This document shows, in pieces, positions 36,380-45,106 of a stretch of DNA of 64,000 nucleotides. The DNA lies in contig NZ_FXBL01000004.1 of NCBI RefSeq assembly GCF_900177325.1, positions 62,001 through 126,000 of the forward strand. The letters are read 5' to 3'. This DNA comes from Mesorhizobium australicum. Lineage in GTDB: Bacteria; Pseudomonadota; Alphaproteobacteria; Rhizobiales; Rhizobiaceae. The notes beneath the pieces are model-generated. The model made no database searches, was not told where the DNA came from, and saw nothing but the letters and a program-made list of their open reading frames with translations. The stretch's first letter is position 1. Each line of letters opens with the position of its first letter. The translations under genes and the position numbers were made by a program.

Positions 36380-37240
36380 ATGGCAGAAACCGAAAGCCAG
36401 TACCGGCTGCCCGAAGGCAGCTGCGATTGCCATTTCCACATCTATGGCCCGTTCGACCGCTTTCCCGCCGGCGACGAAGGCCGCTTCACGCCGTCGCGCG
36501 CCTTCACCATCGAGGACGCGTTCGCGCATTGGGGCAGGATGGGCGTCTCCCGCGGCGTCATCGTCCACGCCGTCGGCTCGGGCGAGGACAACGCCGTCAC
36601 CTATGACGCGCTGCGCCGCTATCCCGAGCGCCTGCGCGCGACCGCCATCCTGCGCCCCGACGTCAGCGACCGCCGCCTCGACGAGTTGACCGAGGCCGGC
36701 TTCAGGGCCGTGCGGGTGACGATGATCCGCCAGGACGGCAAGCCGGTGTCGACGCTCGGCACCAGCTACGAGGATTTCAGGAGCCTCGCCCCCCGCATCG
36801 CCGAGCGCGGCTGGCACGCCCAGCTGTGGATCGAAAGCTCCGACCTCGTCGCCGCCGCGCCCGAGCTGGAGAAGTTTCCGCTCACCTATGTGATCGACCA
36901 CATGTCGCGCACCATGGCCGACAAGGGCCACGAGCACCCCGACTTCCGGGCCTTCACCGAGCTGCTCAAGACCGGGCGCTACTGGACGAAGATTTCGGGC
37001 GCCGACCGCAACACGCGGCTGGGCCGCCCCTATGCCGACACCGCGCCCTACATGCGCGCCATCGTCGCGGCCGCGCCCGGCCAGGTGGTGTGGGGCAGCG
37101 ACTGGCCGCATGTCGGCCACAGCGCCGAGACCATGCCGGCGATGCAGGACCTGCTTCGCCTGCTGCACGAATGCGTTCCGGACGAGGCCACCCGCCGCGC
37201 GATCCTCGTCGACAATCCGACGCGGCTCTACGGCTTCTGA
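36380..37240 (+). CDS. Amidohydrolase family protein, LigI (2-pyrone-4,6-dicarboxylate lactonase)-like
   Basis: 286-residue TIM-barrel metal-dependent hydrolase. CDCHFHIYG near the N terminus gives the HxH site, VIDHMSR and VWGSDWPHVG give the later His/Asp. This is the amidohydrolase-2 branch that includes LigI, which opens the pyrone ring in lignin-derived aromatic degradation. The precise substrate is not settled. ATG at 36380 preceded by AGGGAG was preferred to an in-frame TTG at 36347. Next to transporter and CoA genes. Confidence 0.82.
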   Translation: MAETESQYRLPEGSCDCHFHIYGPFDRFPAGDEGRFTPSRAFTIEDAFAHWGRMGVSRGVIVHAVGSGEDNAVTYDALRRYPERLRATAILRPDVSDRRLDELTEAGFRAVRVTMIRQDGKPVSTLGTSYEDFRSLAPRIAERGWHAQLWIESSDLVAAAPELEKFPLTYVIDHMSRTMADKGHEHPDFRAFTELLKTGRYWTKISGADRNTRLGRPYADTAPYMRAIVAAAPGQVVWGSDWPHVGHSAETMPAMQDLLRLLHECVPDEATRRAILVDNPTRLYGF

Positions 37241-37256
37241 ACACATCGAGGATATT

Positions 37257-38471
37257 GTGAGCAACAAGGGCAGTCTGCCGCTGGCAGGTCTATTGGTACT
37301 CGATCTCGGCCAGGTCTATCAGGGGCCCTATGCCGGGTTCCTGATGGCGCAGGCCGGCGCCACCGTCATCAAGATCGAGCCGCCGCAAGGCGAGCCCGTG
37401 CGCCATCGCGCCCGCATCAGCAAGGGCAACGCCGTGCCCTTCGCCATGCTGAACGCCAACAAGCGCAACATCAGCCTGAACCTGAAGACACCGGAAGGCA
37501 TCGACATCCTCAAGGCGCTGGCCGCGAAGGCGGACGTGGTGATCGAGAACTACGCGCCGGGCGTGCTCGACAGGCTGGGCGCCGGCTATGCCACGCTCAG
37601 CGCGACCAATCCGCGCCTGGTCTACGGCTCCGCAACCGGCTACGGCCTTTCCGGCCCGGACCGCGACAATCTGGCGATGGACCTCACCATCCAGGCCGTG
37701 TCGGGCATCATGAGCGTGACCGGCTTTCCCGACGGCCCGCCGCTCAAGGCCGGTCCCGCCATCACCGATTTCATCAGCGGCACCCATCTTTACGCCGGCA
37801 TCCTCACCGCGCTCTACGACCGCGAAAGGACGGGCCTCGGCCGGCTGGTGGAGATCGCGATGGTCGAGACCGTCTATCCGGCCATGGCCTCCAACCTCGC
37901 CGACGTCTTCAACAGCAAGGCGGCCGCCCCGCGCACCGGCAACCGCCATGGCGGCCTCGCCGAAGCGCCCTACAACGTCTATCCGGCGGTCGACGGCTAC
38001 GTCGCCATCATCAGCCTCAACGAATCGCACTGGACCGGGCTGACGCGGGCCATGGGAAAGCCGGAGCTTGCCGAGGACCCGCGCTTCACGACCGTGCTGG
38101 ACCGCTTGAGGAACATCGACCTGACCGACCAGCTCGTCGGCGACTGGTCCTCGCGGCTCACCCGCGCCGAGATCACGGACGCCTGCCGCATGCACAAGGT
38201 GCCGTGCGCGCCGGTGCGCGACCTTCTCGAGGTGACGCAGGACCGCCACATGCACGCCCGCGGCATGCTGCGCCAGATCGACCATCCCGAATATGGCGGC
38301 ATCCTCGTCCACCGCAGCCCGCTGCTGCTGCACGAGGCGGCGACGCCCGACTATGTGGCTTCGGCGCGGCTTGGCGAGCACAATGCCGAGATTCTCGCCG
38401 AATATCTCGGCTTCTCCGAAGGCGAGGTCGGCCGGCTGCGCGAAATCGGCGCCATCGCGCAGGCGCAATAA
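37257..38471 (+). CDS. Class III CoA-transferase (CaiB/BaiF family)
   Basis: 404 residues. LLVLDLGQVYQGPYAGFLMAQ, GATVIKIEPPQGEPVR, KRNISLNLKTPEG and DVVIENYAPGVLDRLG. The catalytic Asp expected after AMDLTIQA is present (NLAMDLTIQAVSG). Moves CoA from a donor thioester to a carboxylic acid, activating the substrate. Start is GTG at 37257 with GAGG before it; no ATG fits. Follows the amidohydrolase by 16 bases. Confidence 0.85.
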   Translation: MSNKGSLPLAGLLVLDLGQVYQGPYAGFLMAQAGATVIKIEPPQGEPVRHRARISKGNAVPFAMLNANKRNISLNLKTPEGIDILKALAAKADVVIENYAPGVLDRLGAGYATLSATNPRLVYGSATGYGLSGPDRDNLAMDLTIQAVSGIMSVTGFPDGPPLKAGPAITDFISGTHLYAGILTALYDRERTGLGRLVEIAMVETVYPAMASNLADVFNSKAAAPRTGNRHGGLAEAPYNVYPAVDGYVAIISLNESHWTGLTRAMGKPELAEDPRFTTVLDRLRNIDLTDQLVGDWSSRLTRAEITDACRMHKVPCAPVRDLLEVTQDRHMHARGMLRQIDHPEYGGILVHRSPLLLHEAATPDYVASARLGEHNAEILAEYLGFSEGEVGRLREIGAIAQAQ

Positions 38472-38484
38472 GCGGGGGTTCGCC

Positions 38485-39585
38485 ATGGAAACGGATGACA
38501 TCGCGCTCGCCTCGGCCCGCCGTCTGTTCGGCGACCTCGCCGACATCCAGACCATCCTGGCGGCGGCGGACGATAGCTGGAAGGAACGTCTGTGGGCGGG
38601 GATCGAGGAGACCGGCCTCAACATCGCCGCCCTGCCGGAAGAGCGGGGCGGGGCCGGGTTCGGCATCGGCCAAAGCCTCGCTTTGTTGCGCATCGCCGGC
38701 AACATGGCGCTGTCCGCGCCGCTGGCGGAGACCGTCCTTGCCGGCTGGATGCTCGGCGCGGCCGGGCTCGACATGCCGGCCGGCCGAATCGCCTTCGCGC
38801 CGGCCTCTTTCTGCGACGAGATCGCGCTTGCGCCCGACGGCACGCTCACGGGGCGGATCGCGCGGCTTCCCTTCGCCGGAGAGTGCGCGCATGCAGCGAT
38901 GCTGGCCAAGGGACCGGCAGAGGGGCAGGTCGAGGGGCAGGCCGGCCTTCACGTCGCCCTCGTCGCGCTCGACGGCGCGGAAGTCGAAATGCGGCAGAAC
39001 CTCGCCTATGAAGCGATCGGCCGTGTCGCCTTCGTGGCCACGCCAGTGCTGGCGCACGCGCCGGCGCCGCGCGGCTTCACGGCGCAGACCGCGCTCCTGA
39101 TGGGGGCGGCGGCGCGCTCGATGCAGATCGCCGGCGCGCTGGAACGGATGCTCTTGATCACCGCCGGCTATGTGACCGAGCGGCGCGCCTTCGAGCGCAC
39201 CATCTCGAAGTTCCAGGCCGTGCAGCATAGCGTCGCCCAGCTTGCCGGCGAGGCGGCCGTGGCGCTGAGCGCGGCCGCCTCTGCCGCCGAGGCGCTCGAA
39301 AGCCTGCTCGGCGAGGGGCGCGGCTTCGACGATGCCGAGCTGGTGCTGGAAATCGCCTCGGCCAAGATTCGTGCCGCTTCCGCCGCCCGCAAGGGCGCGG
39401 CCATCGCCCACCAGCTTCACGGCGCGATCGGGGTGACGAGCGAGCACATCCTCCACCGCCTGACGTTGCGGGCGCTTGCCTGGCGCGACGATTACGGCAA
39501 CGAAAGCGAATGGTCGTTGCTGCTCGGCCAGCTCGTATGCCGGCGCGGCGCAGGAGAACTGTGGCCGCTGCTCGCCAGCCGATAG
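38485..39585 (+). CDS. Acyl-CoA dehydrogenase-like subunit (short, probable heteromer partner)
   Basis: 366 residues, acyl-CoA dehydrogenase family but divergent: the N-terminal helical domain has LPEERGGAGFGIGQSLALL and the C-terminal domain ends with QLHGAIGVTSEHILHRLTL in place of the usual GGTTEI motif. Short middle domain. It lies directly before a full-length acyl-CoA dehydrogenase, as in alpha2beta2 FadE pairs of steroid side-chain breakdown, where only one partner has the catalytic Glu. Start ATG (METDDIALAS) 13 bases after the CoA-transferase stop. Confidence 0.8.
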   Translation: METDDIALASARRLFGDLADIQTILAAADDSWKERLWAGIEETGLNIAALPEERGGAGFGIGQSLALLRIAGNMALSAPLAETVLAGWMLGAAGLDMPAGRIAFAPASFCDEIALAPDGTLTGRIARLPFAGECAHAAMLAKGPAEGQVEGQAGLHVALVALDGAEVEMRQNLAYEAIGRVAFVATPVLAHAPAPRGFTAQTALLMGAAARSMQIAGALERMLLITAGYVTERRAFERTISKFQAVQHSVAQLAGEAAVALSAAASAAEALESLLGEGRGFDDAELVLEIASAKIRAASAARKGAAIAHQLHGAIGVTSEHILHRLTLRALAWRDDYGNESEWSLLLGQLVCRRGAGELWPLLASR

Positions 39586-39602
39586 GAAGTCGACGAAAAG
39601 AC

Positions 39603-40763
39603 ATGCAGACCGCCCTCGAATTCCAGCCCCTGCGCCTGCCGGCCCATGTCCAGCGCCTGCGCGACGAGGTTCGCGCCTTCATCCGCTCCGAGATCGACGC
39701 CGGCACGTTCGATCCTGACCGGCCGGAGGAAGACTGGGAGGTGCACAAGGCCTTCGCCCGCAAGGTCGGTGCGCGCGGCTGGATCGGTATGACATGGCCG
39801 CGCCGCTATGGCGGGCAGGAGCGCAGCTTCCTCGACCGCTACGTCGTCAACGAGGAGATGCTGGTCCACAACGCGCCGAACACCGTCTATTTCACCGCCG
39901 ACCGCCAGTCCGGCCCGACGCTGATCAAATACGCCTCCGAGCGCATCAAGGCGGAAGTGCTGCCGAAAATCATCGCCGGCGAGGCCTGCTTCTGCATCGG
40001 CATGTCGGAACCCGACAGCGGCTCCGACCTGTTCGCGGCCAAGTGCCGAGCAACCCGCGTCGACGGCGGCTGGAAGATCAACGGCTCCAAGATATGGACG
40101 ACCAACGCCCATCGCGCCGACTACATGATCGGCCTGTTCCGCACCAGCCCGCCCACGGTCGAGAACCGCCGCCACGGCCTGACCTCGTTCCTCGTCGACA
40201 TGAAGGCGCCGGGCATCAGCTGCAACATCATCGACCAGATGAGCGGCATCCGCGACTTCAACGAGGTCGTATTCGACGACGTCTTCCTGCCCGACGACCA
40301 ACTCATCGGCGAGGTCGACGGCGCCTGGAAGCAGGCGACGACCGAACTCGCCTATGAGCGCAGCGGCCCCGAGCGCTTCCTCGAAACCTATGCGGCGCTG
40401 CGCAAACTGGTCGCCATGGCCGCCGCCGAGCCGGACCCGCGCCTAGCCGGGGAGATCGGTCGCCTCGTCGCCGAGCTTCACGCGCTGCGCCGCATGTCAG
40501 TGTCGGTCGCCGGCATGCTGGAGGCCGGACGCGAGCCGGTCTCCGAGGCGGCCATCGTCAAGGATCTCGGCACGCTGTGGGAGCAGGACCTGCCGCAACG
40601 CGTGCGCGAGGCCGCCGCCTTCCTGCCCGTCGACGCGGAAGGCCATGACCGCTTCGCGGACATACTCGACTTCAACCTGCGCATCGCGCCCAAGCTCACG
40701 ATCCAGGGCGGCACGACCGAGATATTGCGCGGCGTCATCGCCCGCGGCCTCGGCCTGCGCTGA
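39603..40763 (+). CDS. Acyl-CoA dehydrogenase (full-length partner)
   Basis: 386 residues: MTWPRRYGG, MSEPDSGSDLFAAKCRA, INGSKIWTTNAHRADYM, and the C-terminal IQGGTTEILRGVIARGLGL. The position of the catalytic Glu is plausibly in LAYERSGPERF. FAD-dependent formation of an enoyl-CoA from the activated substrate. 17 bases after the shorter partner; likely one complex. Confidence 0.86.
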   Translation: MQTALEFQPLRLPAHVQRLRDEVRAFIRSEIDAGTFDPDRPEEDWEVHKAFARKVGARGWIGMTWPRRYGGQERSFLDRYVVNEEMLVHNAPNTVYFTADRQSGPTLIKYASERIKAEVLPKIIAGEACFCIGMSEPDSGSDLFAAKCRATRVDGGWKINGSKIWTTNAHRADYMIGLFRTSPPTVENRRHGLTSFLVDMKAPGISCNIIDQMSGIRDFNEVVFDDVFLPDDQLIGEVDGAWKQATTELAYERSGPERFLETYAALRKLVAMAAAEPDPRLAGEIGRLVAELHALRRMSVSVAGMLEAGREPVSEAAIVKDLGTLWEQDLPQRVREAAAFLPVDAEGHDRFADILDFNLRIAPKLTIQGGTTEILRGVIARGLGLR

Positions 40764-40781
40764 CCCTTCAAGGAGGCTTTC

Positions 40782-41552
40782 ATGTCCGATCTTCTTCTGT
40801 CCCGCGACGGCCATGTGCAGATCGCCGAGATCAACCGCCCGCCGCACAATTATTTCGACCGCAAGCTGATCGCGCTGATCGCCGACGCGCTGGAGGGCGC
40901 CGACGCCGATGACGGCATCCGCGCCACGCTTCTGTGCGCCAACGGCAAGTCGTTCTGCGCCGGGGCCGACTTCGCCGGCAACCAGCCCGAGACACCGGAA
41001 GAGCGCCGCGCCGACACCCGCGCGCTCTACAATGAGGGCCTGCGCATCTTCCGCTGCGCCAAGCCGGTGGTTGCGGCGGTGCAGGGCCACGCCATCGGCG
41101 GCGGGCTGGGCGTAGCGCTCTCGGCCGATTTCCGCGTCGCGAGCCCGCAGACGAGCTTTTCCGCCAACTTCACCCGGATCGGCTTTCATCCCGGCTTCGG
41201 CCTCACCGTCACCCTGCCGGAGCTGGTGGGCGCCAACAACGCCGCGCTGATGTTCCTCACCGGCCGAAGGGTCAAGGGCGAGGAAGCCTATCGCATCGGC
41301 CTGTGCGACGTGCTGGCTTCGGAGGAGACGCTGTGCGAGGAGGCGATGAAGCTTGCCGTCGAGATCGCGGAAAGCTCGCCGCTCGGCGTGAAATCGACGC
41401 GCCAGACCCTGCGCCTCGGCCTGGTTGAGCGGATCGAGGAGCGCCTGAACCGCGAGCTTGACGAGCAGTCCTGGCTTCGCGAGACGCAAGACTTCGCCGA
41501 GGGCGTGCGCGCCAATGCCGAGCGCCGCCCGGCCGAATTCAAATCCCGTTGA
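40782..41552 (+). CDS. Enoyl-CoA hydratase/isomerase family protein
   Basis: 256 residues, crotonase fold: INRPPHNYFDRKLI, GKSFCAGADFAGNQPET, QGHAIGGGLGVALSADFRVA and RIGFHPGFGLTVTLPELVG. Hydrates or isomerises the enoyl-CoA made by the preceding dehydrogenases. AAGGAGGC precedes the ATG, 18 bases after the previous stop. Confidence 0.86.
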   Translation: MSDLLLSRDGHVQIAEINRPPHNYFDRKLIALIADALEGADADDGIRATLLCANGKSFCAGADFAGNQPETPEERRADTRALYNEGLRIFRCAKPVVAAVQGHAIGGGLGVALSADFRVASPQTSFSANFTRIGFHPGFGLTVTLPELVGANNAALMFLTGRRVKGEEAYRIGLCDVLASEETLCEEAMKLAVEIAESSPLGVKSTRQTLRLGLVERIEERLNRELDEQSWLRETQDFAEGVRANAERRPAEFKSR

Positions 41553-41566
41553 GGAGAACAGCACCG

Positions 41567-42739
41567 ATGGTCAAACTGTTTGAGAAAGCCATCTTCCGCG
41601 GCGTTGAACTCAGGAACCGCATCGTCATCTCGCCGATGGGCATGTATTCGGCCGAGAACGGCTACGTGACGCCGTTCCATCTGGTCCACTACGGCAAGTT
41701 CGCCATGGGCGGCGCCGGCCTCGTCTTCGTCGAGCAGACCTCGGTCACCCGCAAGGGGCGGATCACCAATGGCGATCCCGGCCTGTGGGAAGACGGCCAG
41801 ATCGACGGCATGCGCCAGATCGCCCATGTCATCAAGGCGCAGGGCGCCAGGGCGGCGATCCAGATCAACCATGGCGGCCGCAAGTCGGGCCAGCAGCGCG
41901 CCTTCCGGGGCAACGGGCCGCTGACCGATCGCGACATCGAGATGGGTGAGGAGGTGTGGGACCCGGTCGGCCCGTCCGACGTCGCCTTCTCCGACGGGTT
42001 CCGGACGCCCCGGCCGCTCAGCCATGACGGGCTTGTCGGCGTGCGTGACGCCTTCGTCGCGACGGCGCGGCGCGCGGTTCTCGCCGGCTTCGACGTCATC
42101 GAGCTGCACATGGCGCATGGCTATCTGCTGCAATCCTTCCTGTCGCCGCTCGCGAATTTCCGCACCGACGACTATGGCGGCAGCCTTGAGAGCCGCATGC
42201 GTTTTCCGCTCGAGGTGACGCGGGCCGTGAGGGCGGCGATCCCGTCCTCGACGCCGCTCTTCGTGCGCATCTCCGCCACCGACTGGATCGACGGCGGCTG
42301 GGAGATCGAGGACAGCGTCGTCTTCGCCCGCAGGCTGAAGGAACTCGGGGTCGATCTCGTCGATTGCTCCACCGGCGGCAATCTGCGCGCCGGCTCGACC
42401 AACGCCAATCTGGCGCGCGGACCGGGCTATCAGGTGCCGTTCGCCGAGCAGGTCCGGCGCGAGGCGGAGATCGCCACTGGCGCCGTCGGCATGATCCGCA
42501 GCTTCGACTTCGCCGAGCGGATTCTTCAGGACGGTCGCGCCGACCTGATCTTCCTTGCCCGGCAGATGCTGTTCAACCCGTTCTGGGCCCACCATGCGGC
42601 CGAGCATTTCGGCCTGACCGGGAAATTCGAGGACTGGCCGGAGCAATATGGCTGGTGGCTGACCAAGTGGCACGGGGCGCTGCACGCCAGCGGTGAAAGT
42701 CCGCTCGACGAAGGCCGGTTGCGCGACGCCGCCGAATGA
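41567..42739 (+). CDS. Old yellow enzyme family NADH:flavin oxidoreductase
   Basis: 390 residues, FMN TIM barrel without the C-terminal FAD domain. LRNRIVISPMGMYSAENGYVTPFHLVHYGKF... region is typical of NamA/YqjM-like ene-reductases; QINHGGRKSG supplies the substrate His and ELHMAHGYLL / YGGSLESRMRF the conserved barrel strands. Reduces an activated C=C bond with NAD(P)H. ATG follows GAGGAG. Stop overlaps the in-frame ATG of Fe-ADH copy 2. Confidence 0.85.
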   Translation: MVKLFEKAIFRGVELRNRIVISPMGMYSAENGYVTPFHLVHYGKFAMGGAGLVFVEQTSVTRKGRITNGDPGLWEDGQIDGMRQIAHVIKAQGARAAIQINHGGRKSGQQRAFRGNGPLTDRDIEMGEEVWDPVGPSDVAFSDGFRTPRPLSHDGLVGVRDAFVATARRAVLAGFDVIELHMAHGYLLQSFLSPLANFRTDDYGGSLESRMRFPLEVTRAVRAAIPSSTPLFVRISATDWIDGGWEIEDSVVFARRLKELGVDLVDCSTGGNLRAGSTNANLARGPGYQVPFAEQVRREAEIATGAVGMIRSFDFAERILQDGRADLIFLARQMLFNPFWAHHAAEHFGLTGKFEDWPEQYGWWLTKWHGALHASGESPLDEGRLRDAAE

Positions 42740-43956
42740 CGGCATTGTCGGGCGGCACGGGATGTCCGACGCGCCGGCGGCATGAGGAGAATTGCAAGAC
42801 CCCCCTCACTTTCAACACCACCTCGTCCGTCATCTTGGAGACCGGCGCGGCACGACGGATGGGCGGTCTCGTCGGCCGAAGGCTCGGCGCCTCGGTGCTC
42901 TTCGTCACCGATCCCGGATTGCGCAAGCTCGGCCTGTGCGACGCCGCGATCGCCTCGCTAGAAGCCGAAGGAATCTCCGTCGCGGTCTTTTCCGAGGTCG
43001 AGGCCGACCCGTCGCGGGCGACGCTGATGAAGGCGGTCGAGGCCGGCAAGGCGGCGAGGGCGACCAGCGTCGTCGGCTTCGGCGGCGGGTCCTCGTTGGA
43101 CGTCGCCAAGCTTGCGGCGCTCTTGCTTGGCTCAAGCGAGGATCTGGACGAAGCTTGGGGCGTCGGACAGGCGAAGGGACCGCGCCTGCCGCTGGCGCTG
43201 GTTCCGACCACCGCCGGCACCGGTTCGGAGGTCACCCCGGTCTCGATCATCACTGTGGGCGAGGAGGAAAAGCGCGGCGTGTCTTCGGCGATCATCCTGC
43301 CAGACGTGGCGGTGCTCGACGCCGAACTGACGCTGGGCCTGCCGGCAGCGATCACGGCGGCCACCGGCATCGACGCGATGGTTCACGCCATCGAAGCCTA
43401 CGCCTCGAAAAACGCTAACAACAACCTGCTGTCGCGGATGCTGGCGAAGCAGGCGCTGCAACTTCTGGGCGGGAATATCGAGACGGTCATCGCCGACGGA
43501 AGCAATCTGGAGGCGAGGGGGGCGATGCTGCTCGGCTCGATGCTGGCCGGGCAGGCCTTCGCCAACTCGCCCGTGGCCGCCGTGCACGCGCTCGCCTATC
43601 CGATCGGCGGCACGTTCCACATTCCGCACGGGCTGTCCAACGCGCTGGTGCTGCCGCATGTCCTGCGCTTCAACGCGCCGGACGCGGCGCATCTCTACGC
43701 GGAGATCGCCGCCGACGCCTTCCCGCACCTGGCGAATGAGGAAAGCGTGCAGGGCCGTTGCGCGGCCTTCATCGAGGAACTTGCGGCGCTGGCGCAGCGT
43801 GTCGGGCTCCAGCCGCGTCTGCGCGATGTCGGCATTCCGGAAGATGCGCTGGCGAAGATGGCGGCCGACGCGATGAAGCAGCAGCGTCTTCTGGTCAACA
43901 ACCCGCGCGACGTGTCGGAACAAGACGCATTCGCGATCTATCGGGCGGCCTGGTGA
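42736..43956 (+). CDS. Iron-containing alcohol dehydrogenase, copy 2 (ancestral start codon lost)
   Basis: Close to 90 percent identical to the enzyme at 26767-27927 by eye and full length, with the same metal and nucleotide motifs. Where copy 1 starts ATG-TCT-CCC, copy 2 reads AAG-ACC-CCC at 42796, still preceded by GAGGAGA, so the former start is gone. The only in-frame ATG is at 42736, overlapping the OYE stop (ATGA). It would add 20 residues (MTALSGG... to ...HEENC) and could be used by translational coupling. If not, the gene is silent. Confidence 0.75.
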   Translation: MTALSGGTGCPTRRRHEENCKTPLTFNTTSSVILETGAARRMGGLVGRRLGASVLFVTDPGLRKLGLCDAAIASLEAEGISVAVFSEVEADPSRATLMKAVEAGKAARATSVVGFGGGSSLDVAKLAALLLGSSEDLDEAWGVGQAKGPRLPLALVPTTAGTGSEVTPVSIITVGEEEKRGVSSAIILPDVAVLDAELTLGLPAAITAATGIDAMVHAIEAYASKNANNNLLSRMLAKQALQLLGGNIETVIADGSNLEARGAMLLGSMLAGQAFANSPVAAVHALAYPIGGTFHIPHGLSNALVLPHVLRFNAPDAAHLYAEIAADAFPHLANEESVQGRCAAFIEELAALAQRVGLQPRLRDVGIPEDALAKMAADAMKQQRLLVNNPRDVSEQDAFAIYRAAW

Positions 43957-43978
43957 TGGTGGGACGATCTCTCCGCCG

Positions 43979-45106
43979 TCAGCTGGTCAACTCGTAGCGC
44001 AGTTCGTAACGCGTCGCGTTCGACGCAATGGGCTCGCCGCAGTGGTCACAGACAACGAGTGCATGGAAGTCGCAATCGCATGTGCGATGGCGTACGCGCT
44101 GCGGGACCTTGCCGTCGGATAGCCATGTGTCTCCCCATCGCATCATCGCGAGCATCGGCCGGAAAAGATCGCGTCCCATTTCGGTGAAGCGATATTCGCT
44201 GAAACCGCCGGGTGTACGTTCCTTGCGCAGAACGCCGGTATCGACCAGTCGTGCAAGCCGTTCCGCCAGGATATTGCTGGAAATCCCCAGCCTCTCGCTC
44301 AACTCGTCGAAGCGCCTGACCCCAAGAAAGCCTTCCCGAATGACGAGGAAACTCCAGCGGTCCCCGATGATCTCGAGCGTCCGGCCAACGGATGACGGCC
44401 GAATCTGTTCGAGAAGGGCGTCGGGGGAGCGGCGGTTCGTGGGCCGGTTCTCGTTCTGGGAGAAGCCAGCGCCCGGCCCCTCGCGCTGAGAGACGTCGCG
44501 CGCGTCGATCGGCTCCCGGCACACGCTGCAAACCGTCGTCGGGTGGCACTCATGGTTGCAATTGTGGTGATAGAGCACCATCGGGGTCGGAGACCCGTCC
44601 GTCAGCCATTTATCGCCGAACTCGATCATCGACAGCATGACCGGGAAAAGGTCTTTGCCGCGCTCGGTGAATCTGTACTGGTTGCCCCGACCGTCGGGCT
44701 TGGCGACGGTGCGGAATATTTCGTTCTCCACGAGGCGTTTCAGCCGGGCGGACAAGGTCTGGCGAGGAACCCCGAGCCTTTGCTGAAACCGCTCGAACTC
44801 TCGAATGCCGAAGAAGGCTTCGCGGATGATAAGAAATGTCCAACGGTCGAGGATGATCTCGACCGTGCGCCGGATAGAGCAATTCCGGTCATGGCGCGTG
44901 GAGCGATCGGGGTTATCGCCGGCGGCTATGACTTCCTGCCCGGAGTGCTGCGTGGGCTCCTCCCCGTCTTCATGCAAGGCCTGCCCCTTTGGCTTCCATT
45001 GCATCGATTTGTGAAGGCTCATGAAGGGATATCCCACGAGTTGCATGCTGCGGGCGGCCTGCGCCTGATCGGCCGATGGTACCGCAGCGCCATCATTGAC
45101 TTGCAT
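43979..45106 (-). CDS. Tandem-domain HxlR family transcriptional regulator (HxlR2)
   Basis: Up to 375 residues: two HxlR winged-helix units (about 75-175 and 238-335) each followed by a cysteine cluster (CNHECHPTTVCSVC; CDCDFHALVVCDHC). Same architecture as HxlR1 at 17609, sharing long stretches. The given ATG lies inside the 18-bp box and adds 56 residues without counterpart in HxlR1, so the true start may be downstream (for example near 45004). Divergent from the XdhC-like gene. Likely a sister repressor/activator of the same regulon. Confidence 0.82.
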   Translation of the reverse strand: MQVNDGAAVPSADQAQAARSMQLVGYPFMSLHKSMQWKPKGQALHEDGEEPTQHSGQEVIAAGDNPDRSTRHDRNCSIRRTVEIILDRWTFLIIREAFFGIREFERFQQRLGVPRQTLSARLKRLVENEIFRTVAKPDGRGNQYRFTERGKDLFPVMLSMIEFGDKWLTDGSPTPMVLYHHNCNHECHPTTVCSVCREPIDARDVSQREGPGAGFSQNENRPTNRRSPDALLEQIRPSSVGRTLEIIGDRWSFLVIREGFLGVRRFDELSERLGISSNILAERLARLVDTGVLRKERTPGGFSEYRFTEMGRDLFRPMLAMMRWGDTWLSDGKVPQRVRHRTCDCDFHALVVCDHCGEPIASNATRYELRYELTS

